Source: Firmicutes bacterium ASF500
GTDB lineage: Bacteria > Bacillota > Clostridia > Oscillospirales > Oscillospiraceae
Direction of reading: 5' to 3'
Assembly (NCBI GenBank): GCA_000492175.2
Contig: CP097573.1
Location: 496,001 to 560,000 of the forward strand
Length of the DNA stretch: 64,000 nt
Numbering within the stretch: the stretch's first letter is position 1; the number at the start of each line of letters is the position of its first letter. A program made the position numbers and the translations under genes. The notes below the pieces were generated by a model. The model was given only the letters and a program-made list of their open reading frames with translations, was not told where the DNA came from and did not search any database. This document shows, in pieces, positions 1-6,927 of the stretch.

Positions 1-679
1 TGGAGATGGGGGTCAGGGGCGAGGCCTCGCTGTCGGTAATGGCGATGGTGGCGGCCCCCCGGTCCCGGGCGAAGCTCATGGCCCGGACGGTGCGGCTGGA
101 GTACCGGGGAAAGCTGACGCCGATCACCACGTCCCCCTCCCGCACCCGGAGCAAACTCTCAAAAATCTCGCTGGCCGTGTTGGCGGAGACCAGGCTCACA
201 TTGTCAAAAATCAGGTTGAAATAGAAGTGCAAAAACCCGGCCACCGAGGCGGAGGAGCGTACGCCGATGATATAGATTTTGTTTGCCGAGACAATGGCGT
301 CCACCGCCCGGTTGAAGCTCTCCCGGTCCAGTTCCTCCAGGGTCTGGCGGATCTTGTCGATGTCCGACTGGAGCACCATGGACAGCAGGTCCTGGTCCCC
401 CAGCCGGTCCTTGGTCACCTCGATGCGCTGGACGGTGGTCAGCCGGTTGCGGATCATCTTCTGGAGGCACCGTTGCATATCCGGGTAGCCGTCATAGCCC
501 AGCTCCGAGGCAAACCGGACCACCGTGGACTCGCTGACGCCCACCTTCTTGCCCAGGCGGCTGGCCGTCATAAAGGCGGCTTTGTCGTAGGAGTCCAAAA
601 TGAATCCGGCGATTTTTTTCTGCCCCTTGGAAAAGGTGTGCATACTGTCCTGAATGACAGTCAGAATGTCCCGACTCAC
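1..679 (-). CDS. MurR/RpiR family transcriptional regulator (C-terminus beyond window)
   Basis: Reading the minus strand from a GTG near 679 gives an open frame to the window edge. The N-terminal part is an RpiR-type HTH (an ILTVIQ... start, a KKIAGFIL segment, then the recognition-helix region VSESTVVRFASELG). The part after about residue 110 is a SIS sugar-phosphate binding fold (YIIGVRSSASVAGF, later VVIGVSFPRYSS). Such regulators sense a phosphorylated amino sugar or sugar and control its catabolic genes. An in-frame GTG at 688 is possible but lies against the purine-rich ribosome site, so 679 is preferred. The last part of the SIS domain is outside the window, and the sugar ligand cannot be told. 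Confidence 0.85.
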   Translation of the reverse strand, partial: MSRDILTVIQDSMHTFSKGQKKIAGFILDSYDKAAFMTASRLGKKVGVSESTVVRFASELGYDGYPDMQRCLQKMIRNRLTTVQRIEVTKDRLGDQDLLSMVLQSDIDKIRQTLEELDRESFNRAVDAIVSANKIYIIGVRSSASVAGFLHFYFNLIFDNVSLVSANTASEIFESLLRVREGDVVIGVSFPRYSSRTVRAMSFARDRGAATIAITDSEASPLTPIS

Positions 680-713
680 GGTCCTCACCCCCTCAATCAG
701 CTTATTGCCCTAT

Positions 714-742
714 ATCATACTCGATTTCCCCTGAAAATGCAA
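714..742 (-). promoter_or_regulatory. Promoter of the RpiR-type regulator
   Basis: On the minus strand a TTGCAT -35 box (737-742) is followed by a 17-bp spacer and a TATGAT -10 box (714-719), about 30 bp upstream of the regulator start. This is a good housekeeping-sigma match. It lies directly downstream of the paired palindromes at 747-780. Confidence 0.7.
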
Positions 743-746
743 GAGA

Positions 747-780
747 TTCCTGCAAGAAAACAACAATTTTCCTGCAAGAA
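747..780. promoter_or_regulatory. Tandem palindromic operator, two TTCCTGCAAGAA boxes
   Basis: Two identical 12-bp near-palindromes TTCCTGCAAGAA lie at 747-758 and 769-780, 22 bp apart centre to centre (two helical turns). They sit between the rluB stop codon and the -35 box of the RpiR gene. The spacing and symmetry fit cooperative binding by a dimeric regulator, and autoregulation by the adjacent RpiR protein is the simplest reading. The assignment is inferred from position. Confidence 0.55.
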
Positions 781-783
781 TCT

Positions 784-1503
784 CTACCCGCTGAGGGGCC
801 CGGTCAGAAGGAGCAGTTCCTCCTCGGTGAGGCTCCGCCACTGCCCCGGCTTCAAACTGCGGTCCAGAAACAGGTCCCCCTCCCGGACCCGCTTGAGCCG
901 CAGTACCTCCAGACCGGCCTGGGCGCACATCCGGCGCACCTGCCGGTTTTTCCCCTGGTGGATGGTGATGGACAGCTGCCGGACCCCGCCGCTGTCCCTC
1001 CCCCGCCGCACCTGGGCGGGGGCCAGCTCCTCCCCGTCCAGCGTCATGGGGGCGGACAGGATAGGCAGAGCCTTGGCGACGCTTCCCGTCACCCAGACCA
1101 GGTACTCCTTTTCCACCTCGTGGCTGGGATGGAGCAGCTGCTGGGTGAGGGCTCCGTCGTCGGTGAGGAGGAGCAGGCCCTCGGAGTCCATATCCAGCCG
1201 GCCCACCGGCCAGACTCGGGCCCCGCACCCCTCCACCAGGTCGGCCACCGTCCTTCTCCCCTTCTCGTCGGAGAGGGTGGTCACATACCCCCGGGGCTTA
1301 TTCAGCATCAGATAGGTCCGCCCTCCTCCGGCTCTCAGGGGCCTTCCGTCGATGAGAACGGTGTCCCGGTCCAGGTCCGCCCGGTCCCCCAGGCGGGCCT
1401 TCTCCCCGTTGACGGTCACCCGCCCGGCGGCAATCCACCCCTCCGCCGCCCGCCGGGAGGCCAGCCCGCAGGCGGAAATCAGCTTTTGAATCCGTTCTTC
1501 CAC
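784..1503 (-). CDS. rluB: 23S rRNA pseudouridine synthase, RsuA/RluB family
   Basis: A 239-residue protein with an N-terminal S4 RNA-binding domain (about 1-60) and a pseudouridine synthase domain. The family motif GRLDMDSEGLLLLT begins at residue 101, so the catalytic Asp is D104, and the LNKPRG motif is at 67-72. In this family the enzyme isomerises a single uridine of rRNA; RluB modifies the 2605 region of 23S rRNA. Its place next to a D-Ala-D-Ala carboxypeptidase and scpAB matches the Bacillus rluB neighbourhood. Its first 25 bp overlap the 3' end of the carboxypeptidase gene, indicating translational coupling. RsuA or RluE specificity cannot be fully excluded. Confidence 0.85.
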   Translation of the reverse strand: MEERIQKLISACGLASRRAAEGWIAAGRVTVNGEKARLGDRADLDRDTVLIDGRPLRAGGGRTYLMLNKPRGYVTTLSDEKGRRTVADLVEGCGARVWPVGRLDMDSEGLLLLTDDGALTQQLLHPSHEVEKEYLVWVTGSVAKALPILSAPMTLDGEELAPAQVRRGRDSGGVRQLSITIHQGKNRQVRRMCAQAGLEVLRLKRVREGDLFLDRSLKPGQWRSLTEEELLLLTGPLSG

Positions 1504-2585
1504 GGCCAGCCCCCTCTCTCTGGCGCGGCGGCGTCAGGGATATCCGTCCCTGCCACAAGCGGCGTCCGCGCCAGCTCTTTCGAGTTTACATAATATATAA
1601 TCTCCCCCACCGGAGTACCCGCCGCCACGGGCGCTTTCAGGGCGGAAGCGGTCAGCTCGCAGGCCGTATCCACCTGCTCCTCCGGGGTAAGGGCGGCAAT
1701 AAGGCTCTCCCCCGCCGCGACGGAGCAAAGAGGAATCAGCCCGCCGGAGACGGGCAGCTGTCCCACCCGCTCCCCCGCCTGGACCAGTGTCCGGGCCTGA
1801 CGGCCGGAAAAGCCCCAGTCCAGGAGTGCGGTGTGGTCTGCCCAGTCGCTGGGGGCGTCCAGGGTGACGCAGATCATCGTCATGCCGTCTCGCTGGGCGG
1901 CGGACACCAGGGTGCGCCCCGCCCGCTCGGTGTAGCCCGTCTTCATGCCCACACAGCCCTCATACCGCCACAGCAGCTTGTTGTGGTTGGTAAAGCTCCT
2001 GGTCCCCAGAGTGATGGACCTGGTGGAGACGATTTGGGACAGGGTCTCGTTTTCCAGGCAGGCCCGGGCCAGAAGGGCCATGTCGTAGGCGGTGGAGTAG
2101 TGCCCCTCGGCGTCCAGGCCGTTGGGGTTGGCAAAGTGGCTGTCCGCCATACCCAGGTCCTCCGCCTTCTCGTTCATCCGGGCCACAAAGTCCTCCACCG
2201 TCCCCCCGCAGAACCCGGCCACCGCCAGGGCGGCGTCGTTGCCCGAGCGGAGGAGCAGACCGTACAGCAGCGCCTCCAGGGTGATCTCCTCCCCCGGGCG
2301 CAGGTAGATAGAGGAGCCCTCCGCCCCCGTCCACTCCGGCAGGGCGGTGACCACCTCGTCCAGGTCTCGGCCCGACTCCAGGGCCACTAGGGCGGTCATC
2401 AGCTTTGTGGTGCTGGCAATGAGCCGCCGGGTGCGGCCGTCCTTCTCATAGAGCACCCGCCCGCTGTCCCCGTCCATCAAAACGGCGCTGGCGGCGGAAA
2501 TCTGAGGCCCCTCCTCCGCCCTCACGGCGGGCAGAGACGGCGCGATCAGCGCCCCGGCCAGCACAATGGAAAAAAGTCGCTTCAT
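1479..2585 (-). CDS. D-alanyl-D-alanine carboxypeptidase (DacF/PBP5-like)
   Basis: A 368-residue exported penicillin-binding protein. It has a signal peptide (about 1-23, cleavage after VRA) and all three S11 peptidase motifs: S58-T-T-K61, S114-G-N116 and K215-T-G217. After about residue 270 there is a PBP5-type C-terminal beta domain. It trims the terminal D-Ala from peptidoglycan pentapeptides at the cell surface. The C-terminus ends in WPWKNGFKS without a clear amphipathic anchor. In Firmicutes the paralogue in this context is often sporulation-linked (DacF/DacB); the neighbouring gerW supports this but does not prove it. A ribosome site GAAGGTGG precedes the ATG. Confidence 0.92.
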   Translation of the reverse strand: MKRLFSIVLAGALIAPSLPAVRAEEGPQISAASAVLMDGDSGRVLYEKDGRTRRLIASTTKLMTALVALESGRDLDEVVTALPEWTGAEGSSIYLRPGEEITLEALLYGLLLRSGNDAALAVAGFCGGTVEDFVARMNEKAEDLGMADSHFANPNGLDAEGHYSTAYDMALLARACLENETLSQIVSTRSITLGTRSFTNHNKLLWRYEGCVGMKTGYTERAGRTLVSAAQRDGMTMICVTLDAPSDWADHTALLDWGFSGRQARTLVQAGERVGQLPVSGGLIPLCSVAAGESLIAALTPEEQVDTACELTASALKAPVAAGTPVGEIIYYVNSKELARTPLVAGTDIPDAAAPERGGWPWKNGFKS

Positions 2586-2655
2586 GCTGCCACCTTCTTT
2601 TCAGTCGATGGTACTAGTATGGAGCGGCTTTTCTCCATTGTTTCCAGGAAATTTT

Positions 2656-3078
2656 TTATTCCGCGAAATCTGCCTCGGCGGCCTTTTGGGCCTTTTTCTC
2701 CTGCTGCTTCTCGATGAACCCGGTCACCTTGTCCACCACCTCGGGCACCGTCTCAATGACCCGGTCCACGGTGGTGGCGGGAGGCGGGGCCACGGGGAGC
2801 AGCTTCACACTGCCGTCCTCCCGGACCACCAGAAAGGCCACCGGCTCCAGCTTGGCGCTGGCGGCGGAGCCGCCGCCGAAGCCCTCCTTGGACGAACCGG
2901 CCTTGGTGGAAAGCTCGGTGCCGCCGCCCCCCATGCCGAAGGACATCCGGGACACGGGGATGAGGGTGACCCCCTCCGCGTGGATGGGGGTGCCGATGAT
3001 GGTGTTGGCGTCCGCCATCGTCTTGATATGCTCCATGGTAATCTTCATCAGCTCACCGAGGGAGTTCTTCTGTTCCAT
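2656..3078 (-). CDS. gerW: GerW/YtfJ family spore protein
   Basis: A 140-residue protein with the YtfJ/GerW layout: an N-terminal helix (IKTMADANTIIG), the conserved TPIHAEGVTLIPVSR strand pair, a glycine-rich middle (FGMGGGG, GFGGGSAAS) and a VAFLVV...VKLLPV beta segment. In Bacillus this protein is made in the forespore and is needed for L-alanine-triggered germination. The gene lies 3 bp after the DUF2953 gene and upstream of the carboxypeptidase, the usual Clostridia order. The length is normal for the family. No signal peptide or membrane helix is seen. Confidence 0.88.
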   Translation of the reverse strand: MEQKNSLGELMKITMEHIKTMADANTIIGTPIHAEGVTLIPVSRMSFGMGGGGTELSTKAGSSKEGFGGGSAASAKLEPVAFLVVREDGSVKLLPVAPPPATTVDRVIETVPEVVDKVTGFIEKQQEKKAQKAAEADFAE

Positions 3079-3081
3079 AGG

Positions 3082-3726
3082 TCATGCCGCCTTTCTCCGT
3101 TTTAGTTTCAGCCGTTTTCTTACGGCAAGTGCTCCAAACAGGGCCTTAAAGCCCGCCCGCAGGCCAATCCACACCACGGTCCCGATCTTGATGGACAGGG
3201 CCGCGACGCCGTACACCGTAATCCCCGGGGCGTCGAAATCCAGCTTCACCCGGGCCCTTCCGTCCTTCACCTTGAAAGCCTTGGTCAGCGGGAACCACAG
3301 CGCCCCCAAGGCGGCGTTGGCCTCGCCGTAGAGCATGGCCGCGTCCGCCGGGTCGGGGGAGCCGGCGGTGAGCTCCAGCTCCAGGGTGTCCATCCGCAGG
3401 CCCCGCAGCATCCCTCCGGCGGCCTCCAGCCCCACGGGTAACAGGGCCTGAGCGTACTCCAGTGCCCCGCCGATTCTCTCCGGAAGGGGGACGGGCTCCC
3501 GCTCCTTTTTGGGCTTCTGTGGCTTCTTGGGCTTTTTCGGTTTTTTCGGCTCCTTGGGGGGCTTTTCCGCCCTCGGCTTCATGGGGAGAATCTTGATATG
3601 AAACCGCCCCAGACGAATCCACAGGAAAAATCCCTGGGCGTTAAACTCCGCCCGGCCTCCCACCCGGACCTGTCCGATGAGGAACAGGCCCAGGGCGATG
3701 ACGGCCAGGACCTGAAGCGCCCTCAT
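3082..3726 (-). CDS. DUF2953 domain membrane-associated protein
   Basis: A 214-residue protein with one N-terminal hydrophobic segment (about 4-18), a beta-rich stretch, a Lys/Pro-rich linker (about 47-76, repeated KKP) and a C-terminal DUF2953-like region (LELTAGSPDPADAAMLYGE...). DUF2953 proteins in Firmicutes usually sit between scpB and gerW and are linked to sporulation by context; the molecular function is unknown. Its start codon overlaps the scpB stop by 4 bp, so it is translationally coupled to scpB. Confidence 0.75.
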   Translation of the reverse strand: MRALQVLAVIALGLFLIGQVRVGGRAEFNAQGFFLWIRLGRFHIKILPMKPRAEKPPKEPKKPKKPKKPQKPKKEREPVPLPERIGGALEYAQALLPVGLEAAGGMLRGLRMDTLELELTAGSPDPADAAMLYGEANAALGALWFPLTKAFKVKDGRARVKLDFDAPGITVYGVAALSIKIGTVVWIGLRAGFKALFGALAVRKRLKLKRRKAA

Positions 3727-4346
3727 GTCCCCTCCGCCGGAGGCTCCGGCTCTTCCGGCTCCTCGCCGTTCTCCGCTCCCCGAAGCTTTGCCAGGCTGGC
3801 CTCCAGTTCCAGGGCAATCTGACTTCCCTCCTGGGTCTGGCTGGGCAGCTCAGGCAGCTCGTCCAGGCTGGACAGGCCAAAGGAGCGCAGGAAATTCTTG
3901 CTGGTCTTAAACTGCATAGGCCGACCCGGCACAGCCAGACGGCCCGCCTCCTCGATCAGCTCCCGCTCCAGCAGCAGACCCATGGTGTAGGAGCTGTCCA
4001 CCCCCCGGACCTGGTCCACATAGGCCCGGGTGACCGGCTGGTAGTAGGCGATGATAGCCAGCACCTCCAGCGCCGGCTGAGACAGCCGGGCGGGCTTGCG
4101 GCTCTCCAGCGTCTTGCGGACGTAGGGGGCAAATTCCGGCGCGGAGCACAGCTGATAGCTGGTGTCCAGCCGCACCAGCCGGATGCCCCGGCGGTCATAG
4201 CTGTACCGGTCCATCAGCCGCTGAGCCACCGCGTCCAGGGTGGGCCTGTCCACCTCCAGCCCCAGACAGAGCCGCTCCACCGGCACCGGCTCCCCGGCGG
4301 CGAACAGCACCCCCTCCAGGGCGGATTCCAGTTCTTTGACCTCCAT
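3723..4346 (-). CDS. scpB: Segregation and condensation protein ScpB
   Basis: A 207-residue protein from the ATG at 4346, preceded by AGGGAGG; a longer upstream frame reads into repeat sequence and is not used. It carries the ScpB winged-helix features: LEGVLFAAGEPVP near the start, then KTLESRKPARLSQPALEVLA and YYQPVTRAYVDQVRGV. ScpB pairs with ScpA and SMC to form the bacterial condensin that organises and segregates the chromosome. A Glu/Pro-rich acidic tail follows the core. It lies downstream of scpA, separated by a 161-bp spacer that contains hairpins. Confidence 0.93.
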   Translation of the reverse strand: MEVKELESALEGVLFAAGEPVPVERLCLGLEVDRPTLDAVAQRLMDRYSYDRRGIRLVRLDTSYQLCSAPEFAPYVRKTLESRKPARLSQPALEVLAIIAYYQPVTRAYVDQVRGVDSSYTMGLLLERELIEEAGRLAVPGRPMQFKTSKNFLRSFGLSSLDELPELPSQTQEGSQIALELEASLAKLRGAENGEEPEEPEPPAEGT

Positions 4347-4364
4347 CTGGGTACCTCCCTTCTC

Positions 4365-4505
4365 TGAATCCCCCCGCCACCGGGCTTCGCCCGGCGGCCC
4401 TCCCCCCTTTGGCAATGGAGACTTTTTACGCAATCTGTGTCCTTCCCGCTCCTAATGGCCCCCTTGCTAAAGGGGGCTGGCAGCGCGCAAGCCGCTGACT
4501 GGGGG
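4365..4505. repeat. Palindromic repeats inserted between scpA and scpB
   Basis: The scpA-scpB spacer holds two GC-rich palindromes. One is centred near 4388 (CCGGGC ttc GCCCGG); the other, near 4466, has GCCCCCTT and AAAGGGGGC arms around a 3-nt loop. The flanking text (CTGGCAGCGCGCAAGCCGCTGACTGGGGGATT-like) is similar in style to the repeat mosaic at 16.3-16.7 kb. They look like dispersed REP-like elements rather than coding sequence. Confidence 0.5.
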
Positions 4506-4507
4506 AT

Positions 4508-5329
4508 TCAATAATTCTCCGCTGTAAACTCCACCGCCCCCTCCTCCTGGGTGCTGGTGACGGTGCAGTCGGTCTCAGTCCCGGCCAGGAGCAGGCGGCG
4601 ATTTTTGCACAGCTCCAGCACAGCCAGGAAGGTAGCCACCACCTCCGACCGGCTGCGGCTGCCCTGGAACAGGGCCCGGAACCGGGTGACGCCAAAGGTG
4701 ACCAGCCGCTTGATGATCTCTCCCGCCTTGTCGGCCACGGGGTAGGGCTCCCGGCCCACGATGCCCTGAAAGGCGGACACCGGCGGGGGCAGCTTGTTGT
4801 CCAGCCGGCCCAGCACGGCGTTCATCGCCTTCAGCAGGTCCCCCTTGTCGTGGACATAGCGGTACACCCTGTCCGGCTGGACCGCCTCGGGCACCTTGGT
4901 CAGGTAGTCCCGGCCAATCTGATAGCGGCCGTCCAGCGCGGGGACCACCGCCTTGACTTTTAAATAGTCCTCACTGCGCTGGTGGGCCTCCAGGGAGGCA
5001 ATGAGCTGTTCCATCTCGCTCATGGCCTCCTCGTCGTGGATGGACAGCAGCATCCGGGTCTTGATATAGACCAGGTGGGAGGCCATGGTGACAAAGTCGC
5101 TGGCTACCTCCAGGTCCAACTCCCGGCGCTGGTTCATCCAGTCCATATATTGGTCCAGGATCAGGGAGATCTGAATGTCCTTGATCTCCAGCTTGTTCTT
5201 GCTCAGCAGATGGAGGATCAGGTCCAGCGGGCCTACAAAGTCCTCCATGTCCTCCTCTTTTGCCTTCACCACCCCTTCCAGGTGGTAAATGGGTGCCTCC
5301 AAAGGCCCACCTCCCCATTTTAGGATCAT
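4508..5329 (-). CDS. scpA: Segregation and condensation protein ScpA
   Basis: A 273-residue kleisin subunit. The hallmark GPLDLILHLLSKNKLEI motif is at about residues 33-49, followed by the helical region with ILDQYMDWM and TMASHLVYIKTRMLL. The C-terminal winged helix covers about 190-260 (VTFGVTRFRALF...VVATFLAVLELCK). ScpA bridges the SMC heads together with ScpB. Ribosome site AGGAAAG precedes the ATG. The N-terminus carries about 13 extra residues before the usual beta strand, so a later start is conceivable. Confidence 0.93.
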   Translation of the reverse strand: MILKWGGGPLEAPIYHLEGVVKAKEEDMEDFVGPLDLILHLLSKNKLEIKDIQISLILDQYMDWMNQRRELDLEVASDFVTMASHLVYIKTRMLLSIHDEEAMSEMEQLIASLEAHQRSEDYLKVKAVVPALDGRYQIGRDYLTKVPEAVQPDRVYRYVHDKGDLLKAMNAVLGRLDNKLPPPVSAFQGIVGREPYPVADKAGEIIKRLVTFGVTRFRALFQGSRSRSEVVATFLAVLELCKNRRLLLAGTETDCTVTSTQEEGAVEFTAENY

Positions 5330-5427
5330 CTTTCCTATTATTATACCAGTTTATCCCGGAAAAGACAAGCAGATTTCTGATAAGTTTTGACAGGGCAATA
5401 AAATAGAAACAAATGTTCCCCGACCGA

Positions 5428-5456
5428 TTGACATAGCTTCGTTCCTCTGGTAAAAT
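5428..5456 (+). promoter_or_regulatory. Strong promoter of small-RNA copy 1
   Basis: A perfect TTGACA -35 box (5428-5433), 17-bp spacer and TAAAAT -10 box (5451-5456) on the plus strand, just ahead of the structured transcript. Confidence 0.75.
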
Positions 5457-5462
5457 AAAAAT

Positions 5463-5747
5463 GGCCCTGAAAAGGGCCGGGTGTCACAGTATTTGTTTCG
5501 TCTTCATGGCGGTCAGCCACACCATCCGAAAGGGGGTGTGTATATACCCCTTACCATTACCTGGCATTGGCATGGTTTTACCATTACCATCAAGGTAAAA
5601 AGGGACAACCGCCACCCTGCATGGTGACGGTTGTTACTTTGAAATAACCCCATCCATAAAGGGCTGACCGCTTATACTGTGGCACCCTTTTATGCGTTTA
5701 TTTTACCATTCCGCCGCCTCCCTGTCAAGGGCGAGGCGGTCATTTTT
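5463..5747 (+). ncRNA. Candidate structured small RNA, copy 1
   Basis: Predicted from the promoter at 5428-5456 to a terminator at 5714-5747 (CCGCCTC and GAGGCGG arms, then TTTTT). Two long-range pairings close the molecule: 5479-5492 (GGGTGTCACAGTAT) with 5674-5687, and 5509-5518 (GCGGTCAGCC) with 5662-5671. An internal hairpin pairs 5605-5616 with 5623-5634. A short ORF lies in the enclosed loop. The overall look recalls the 3' regions of type I toxin (holin-like peptide) loci in Firmicutes, but I cannot name a family. Confidence 0.55.
5538..5627 (+). CDS. Small ORF in RNA copy 1 (29 codons)
   Basis: GTG start with purine-rich AAAGGGGG immediately upstream. The peptide contains ITWHWHGFTITIKVKRDN and ends RHPAW. 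The position equivalent to the ATG of copy 2 is ATA here, so only the poorly spaced GTG is available and translation may be weak. The peptide is amphipathic and basic, with no clear membrane helix. No function is known to me. Confidence 0.35.
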   Translation: MYIPLTITWHWHGFTITIKVKRDNRHPAW

Positions 5748-5857
5748 CTATCCCGGCGAAAATCGCCGACAGCAGCTCCTCCCGCCCGGTACCCTTCTCG
5801 GCGGAGAAGGGGATAAGGCGGTCTGCTTCCCCCAGCTCCAGGGTGTCCCGGATGAGC
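5740..5857 (-). pseudogene. Truncated 3' fragment of engB
   Basis: This minus-strand segment matches the last ~38 codons and stop of engB (6225-6342) with several substitutions but no frameshift. It has no start or ribosome site of its own and exists because the duplication breakpoint fell inside engB. Confidence 0.85.
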
Positions 5858-5913
5858 CCAACAAAGCTGCACCGAAACTCTTAACCAAATAGAAACAAAT
5901 GTTCCCCGACCGA

Positions 5914-5942
5914 TTGACATAGCTTCGTTCCTCTGATAAAAT
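5914..5942 (+). promoter_or_regulatory. Strong promoter of small-RNA copy 2
   Basis: TTGACA (5914-5919), 17-bp spacer and TAAAAT (5937-5942). It is identical to the copy 1 promoter except for one spacer base. Confidence 0.75.
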
Positions 5943-5948
5943 AAAACT

Positions 5949-6232
5949 AGCCCTGAAAAGGGCCGGGTGTCACAGTATTTGTTTCGTCTTCATGGCGGTC
6001 AGCCACACCATCCGAAAGGGGGTGTGTATATGCCCCTTACTATTACCTGGCATTGGCATGGTTTTACCATTACCATCAAGGTAAAAAGGGACAACCGCCA
6101 CCCTGCACGGTGACGGTTGTTCAATAAAACTACCGCTTACCTAAAGGGCTGACCGCTTATACTGTGGCACCCTTTTATGCGTTTATTTTACCATTCCGCC
6201 GCCTCCCTGTCAAGGGCGAGGCGGTCATTTTT
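5949..6232 (+). ncRNA. Candidate structured small RNA, copy 2
   Basis: Same organisation as copy 1: promoter, closing inverted repeats, internal ACAACCGCCACC...GGTGACGGTTGT hairpin, and terminator at 6199-6232. The paired arms are unchanged while the intervening segment 6118-6140 differs, which suggests that the stems rather than this loop are under constraint. Its 3' end runs antisense into the engB stop codon. Confidence 0.55.
6030..6113 (+). CDS. Small ORF in RNA copy 2 (27 codons)
   Basis: ATG start 7 nt after AGGGGG, an ideal ribosome site spacing. The peptide again carries ITWHWHGFTITIKVKRDN and ends RHPAR. Against copy 1 there is one synonymous change (ACC to ACT) plus I/M and W/R changes, and no frame-breaking difference, which is mild support for coding. 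It could equally be a passenger inside a functional RNA. Confidence 0.45.
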   Translation: MPLTITWHWHGFTITIKVKRDNRHPAR

Positions 6233-6818
6233 CTATCCCGGCAAAAATCGCCGACAGCAGCTCCTCCCGACCGGTGCCCTTCTCGGCGGAGAAGGGGATG
6301 AGGCGGTCCGCCTCTCCCAGTTCCAGGGTGTCCCGGATGAGCTGTAGGTTGGGTTCGACCTCGCTTTTTTTCAGCTTATCCAGCTTGTTGGCCACAATAA
6401 TCAGGGGACATCCGGTTTCCTTGAACCACTGGAACATGGTGCAGTCGTCGGCGGTGGGCTTGTGGCGGGAGTCCACAATCATCACCCCCAGGGTGAGCAG
6501 GTCGGGTCGGGCGAAGTAGTCCTCCATCAGCCGGCCCCACCGGTCCCGTTCCGCCTTGGACACCTTGGCGTAGCCATAGCCGGGCAGGTCCACCAGGTAG
6601 AAGGCCCCGTCAATGTTGAAGTAGTTCACATGGACGGTCTTCCCCGGCGCTGCCCCTACCCGGGCGAAATTCTTCCGGTTGAGCAGCCGGTTAATCACCG
6701 ACGACTTGCCCACGTTGGACCGCCCGGCGAAGGCCACCTGCGGCCGGCCATCCTGGATAAAGTTCTTCGGGGAGACGGCGGAGAGGACGAACTCCGCTTT
6801 TTGAAGGTTGACAGGCAT
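6225..6818 (-). CDS. engB: Ribosome biogenesis GTP-binding protein EngB (YsxC/YihA)
   Basis: A 197-residue TrmE-Era-EngA-EngB-type GTPase. It has G1 GRSNVGKS at residues 32-39, G3 DLPG at 77-80, G4 NKLD at 144-147 and a G5-like SAEKG near 179. It is needed for assembly of the large ribosomal subunit. It sits last in the tig-clpP-clpX-lon-engB series, the usual Firmicutes order. Its 3' end is duplicated downstream and is overlapped by the candidate small RNA transcribed from the other strand. Confidence 0.95.
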   Translation of the reverse strand: MPVNLQKAEFVLSAVSPKNFIQDGRPQVAFAGRSNVGKSSVINRLLNRKNFARVGAAPGKTVHVNYFNIDGAFYLVDLPGYGYAKVSKAERDRWGRLMEDYFARPDLLTLGVMIVDSRHKPTADDCTMFQWFKETGCPLIIVANKLDKLKKSEVEPNLQLIRDTLELGEADRLIPFSAEKGTGREELLSAIFAGIEK

Positions 6819-6848
6819 AATGGCGCCTCCTTTTGCGCGTGATATCCT

Positions 6849-6927
6849 TGTAGGGCGCGACGACCCGGCGCGCCGTGCCTACAAGGCATTCGCTCATTTG
6901 GAGCGGCGGGCCGGGTCGTCCCGCCCT
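6849..6927. repeat. Long inverted repeat overlapping the lon stop codon
   Basis: GTAGGGCG-GACGACCCGGC at the left (about 6850-6869) pairs with GCCGGGTCGTCCCGCCCTAC at the right (6909-6928). Similar GTAGGGCGCGACGACC text occurs at 16446-16462, so this is a dispersed palindromic element. Its right arm supplies the lon stop codon. Confidence 0.7.

Larger units (their letters stand above)
5401..5857. repeat. Tandem segmental duplication, copy 1
   Basis: This 457-bp unit recurs at 5887-6342 with roughly 95% identity by eye. The exception is a divergent stretch of about 24 bp near 5632-5655. The unit contains a promoter, a structured small RNA with a short ORF, a terminator, and a partial copy of the engB 3' end on the opposite strand. 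A 29-bp unique spacer separates the two units. Confidence 0.92.
5887..6342. repeat. Tandem segmental duplication, copy 2
   Basis: Second copy of the unit at 5401-5857, in direct orientation. It ends inside the intact engB gene, so this copy is the likely parent and copy 1 the derived one: copy 1 carries only the last codons of engB. Confidence 0.92.

Noticed and set aside
227..1315. Long plus-strand frames over the rluB and RpiR genes
   Set aside because: They are high-GC antisense shadows of clearly recognisable genes.
5690..5920. 76-codon minus-strand frame spanning the duplication junction
   Set aside because: It begins in the promoter of copy 2 and runs into the truncated engB fragment in the wrong frame; there is no homology and no operon context.
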